Assembly (NCBI GenBank): GCA_913055135.1
Contig: CAJXJV010000114.1
Coordinates: 1-5,071, forward strand
Direction: 5' to 3'
From: an uncultured Desulfurobacterium sp.
GTDB taxonomy: Bacteria; Aquificota; Aquificia; Desulfurobacteriales; Desulfurobacteriaceae
DNA length: 5,071 nt
Of the stretch, positions 4,858-5,071 are shown piece after piece (within the stretch, counting starts at the first letter, position 1; each line of letters opens with the position of its first letter). The translations under genes were made by a program, and so were the position numbers. Below the pieces are notes generated by a model. It searched no databases, was not told the DNA's origin, and saw only the letters and a list, made by a program, of their open reading frames with translations.

Positions 4858-4875
4858 GACGGGAAATATGGATAG
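4699..4875 (+). CDS. Small basic decapeptide-repeat protein (downstream frame)
   Basis: This frame is open from 4696 to TAG 4873-4875. The start at TTG 4699 is chosen because GAGG at 4689-4692 ends 6 nt before it; GTG 4696 or 4708 are alternatives, and the frame may instead be entered by a +1 shift near 4728-4732. The product of about 58 residues is very basic (KRK, RRRLR, VARK) and contains at least four ten-residue units with alternating V-x-V, which suggests short beta strands in a repeat or solenoid-like fold. It overlaps the next gene by 8 nt, the same overlap as two other gene pairs here, which supports a real gene end. From memory, comparable V-S-V/L-x-G repeats occur in small phage structural proteins, but I cannot name a family. 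Confidence 0.55.
   Translation: MPRVLSGVCRFRHTLSFSTQVKRKLSRHLSVRRRLRDTVSVARKITGNVWVRKDGKYG
4716..4752 (+). terminator. Terminator-like hairpin with a T-rich tail, inside the repeat gene
   Basis: GGGTGTG (4718-4724) pairs with CACACCC (4735-4741). Two inner pairs (one U-G, one C-G) close a 6-nt loop at 4727-4732. The stem is followed by TTTCTTTCTCT (4742-4752). This resembles a rho-independent terminator, with a tract broken by C. It lies 56 nt after the stop of the 3928 gene. The loop and first inner base contain the TAG that closes the upstream repeat frame. Confidence 0.55.
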
Positions 4876-5071
4876 AGTAGGGATAGGAACAGTGAAAATT
4901 ATCGTTGGAATAGATGGACTGCTTGATGAAGATTGGCAGCATCTTGAAAAGGAAGATGCCGTTGTAAAAAACGATCTGGGCGAAAAACGAATAGAAAACG
5001 TAGAAATAGACAAAGAAAAAAAACAGGTTTCTTTCATTTACAAAACCGAGGTTGAATCTGTTCACAGGGTA
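4868..5071 (+). CDS. Unrecognised gene, 5' part only
   Basis: The ATG at 4868 follows AAGGA (4855-4859) by 8 nt, and the frame stays open to the window end, giving 68 residues. An in-frame TAA at 4850-4852 rules out an earlier start. The product begins MDRVGIGTVKIIVGIDGLL, probably a beta strand pair, then becomes acidic and Lys/Glu-rich (residues 20-51) before another strand (QVSFIYKTEV). No signal peptide or membrane segment is visible. By position, downstream of the head genes, it may encode a head-completion, neck or tail protein, but nothing in the visible part identifies it. It overlaps the repeat-protein frame by 8 nt. Confidence 0.8.
   Translation, partial: MDRVGIGTVKIIVGIDGLLDEDWQHLEKEDAVVKNDLGEKRIENVEIDKEKKQVSFIYKTEVESVHRV

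Noticed and set aside
128..5065. Open frames on the minus strand, up to 159 codons
   Set aside because: All lie opposite well-supported + strand genes, show Ser/Phe/Leu-rich compositions typical of reverse complements of Lys/Glu-rich genes, and lack ribosome sites or recognisable domains.
1..5071. CRISPR arrays, tRNA genes, insertion sequences or attachment sites
   Set aside because: I looked for regularly spaced direct repeats, cloverleaf-like sequences, transposase motifs and terminal inverted repeats and saw none; the window is almost fully coding.

Overview
The window is a stretch of the head-morphogenesis module of a tailed phage or prophage. All supported genes are on the + strand and packed end to end. 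The gene order (end of an upstream gene, small charged core-like protein, S80-type prohead protease joined to scaffold, T4 gp23-like major capsid protein, small head-proximal proteins) matches the T4-like myovirus order portal - 67/68 - 21 - 22 - 23. Strong AGGAGGT ribosome sites, Lys/Glu-rich proteins and heavy use of AGA/AGG and ATA codons suggest a thermophilic bacterial host (Aquificota-like is my guess). That host assignment is inference; there is no host marker in the window.

Layout. 1-131: C-terminal tail of an upstream gene, by position probably the portal. 134-625: a bipolar protein with a very basic N-terminal half and a very acidic C-terminal half. 618-1766: prohead protease fused to a coiled-coil scaffold. 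A near-perfect internal Shine-Dalgarno and in-frame ATG at 1146 should produce the scaffold alone, the nested protease/scaffold logic known from lambda C/Nu3 and herpesviruses. 1770-3209: major capsid protein with a predicted maturation cleavage at residue 74 and an inserted beta-sandwich-like module. 3220-3573: small protein with a C-terminal HeH/SAP-like helical domain. 3566-3871: small protein with a beta module familiar from other phage head proteins. 3928-4662: an unrecognised acidic virion-type protein with a coiled coil, a beta region and an EF-hand-like calcium loop as its last 12 residues. 4659-4875: a short region encoding ten-residue repeats that change reading frame at a stop codon lying in the loop of a terminator-like hairpin. 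4868-5071: the start of an unrecognised gene that runs off the window.

How it works together. The capsid protein should assemble around a core of scaffold (from 1146), protease-scaffold (from 618) and perhaps the 134-625 protein. The protease then digests the core and trims the capsid protein N-terminus at [IL]-x-E sites. Downstream of the capsid gene, three hairpins with U-rich 3' flanks (3416-3441, 3855-3891, 4716-4752) could step transcription down so that capsid protein is made in excess. The points most worth following are the nested scaffold start, the frame-disrupted decapeptide-repeat gene, and the hairpins embedded in coding sequence.
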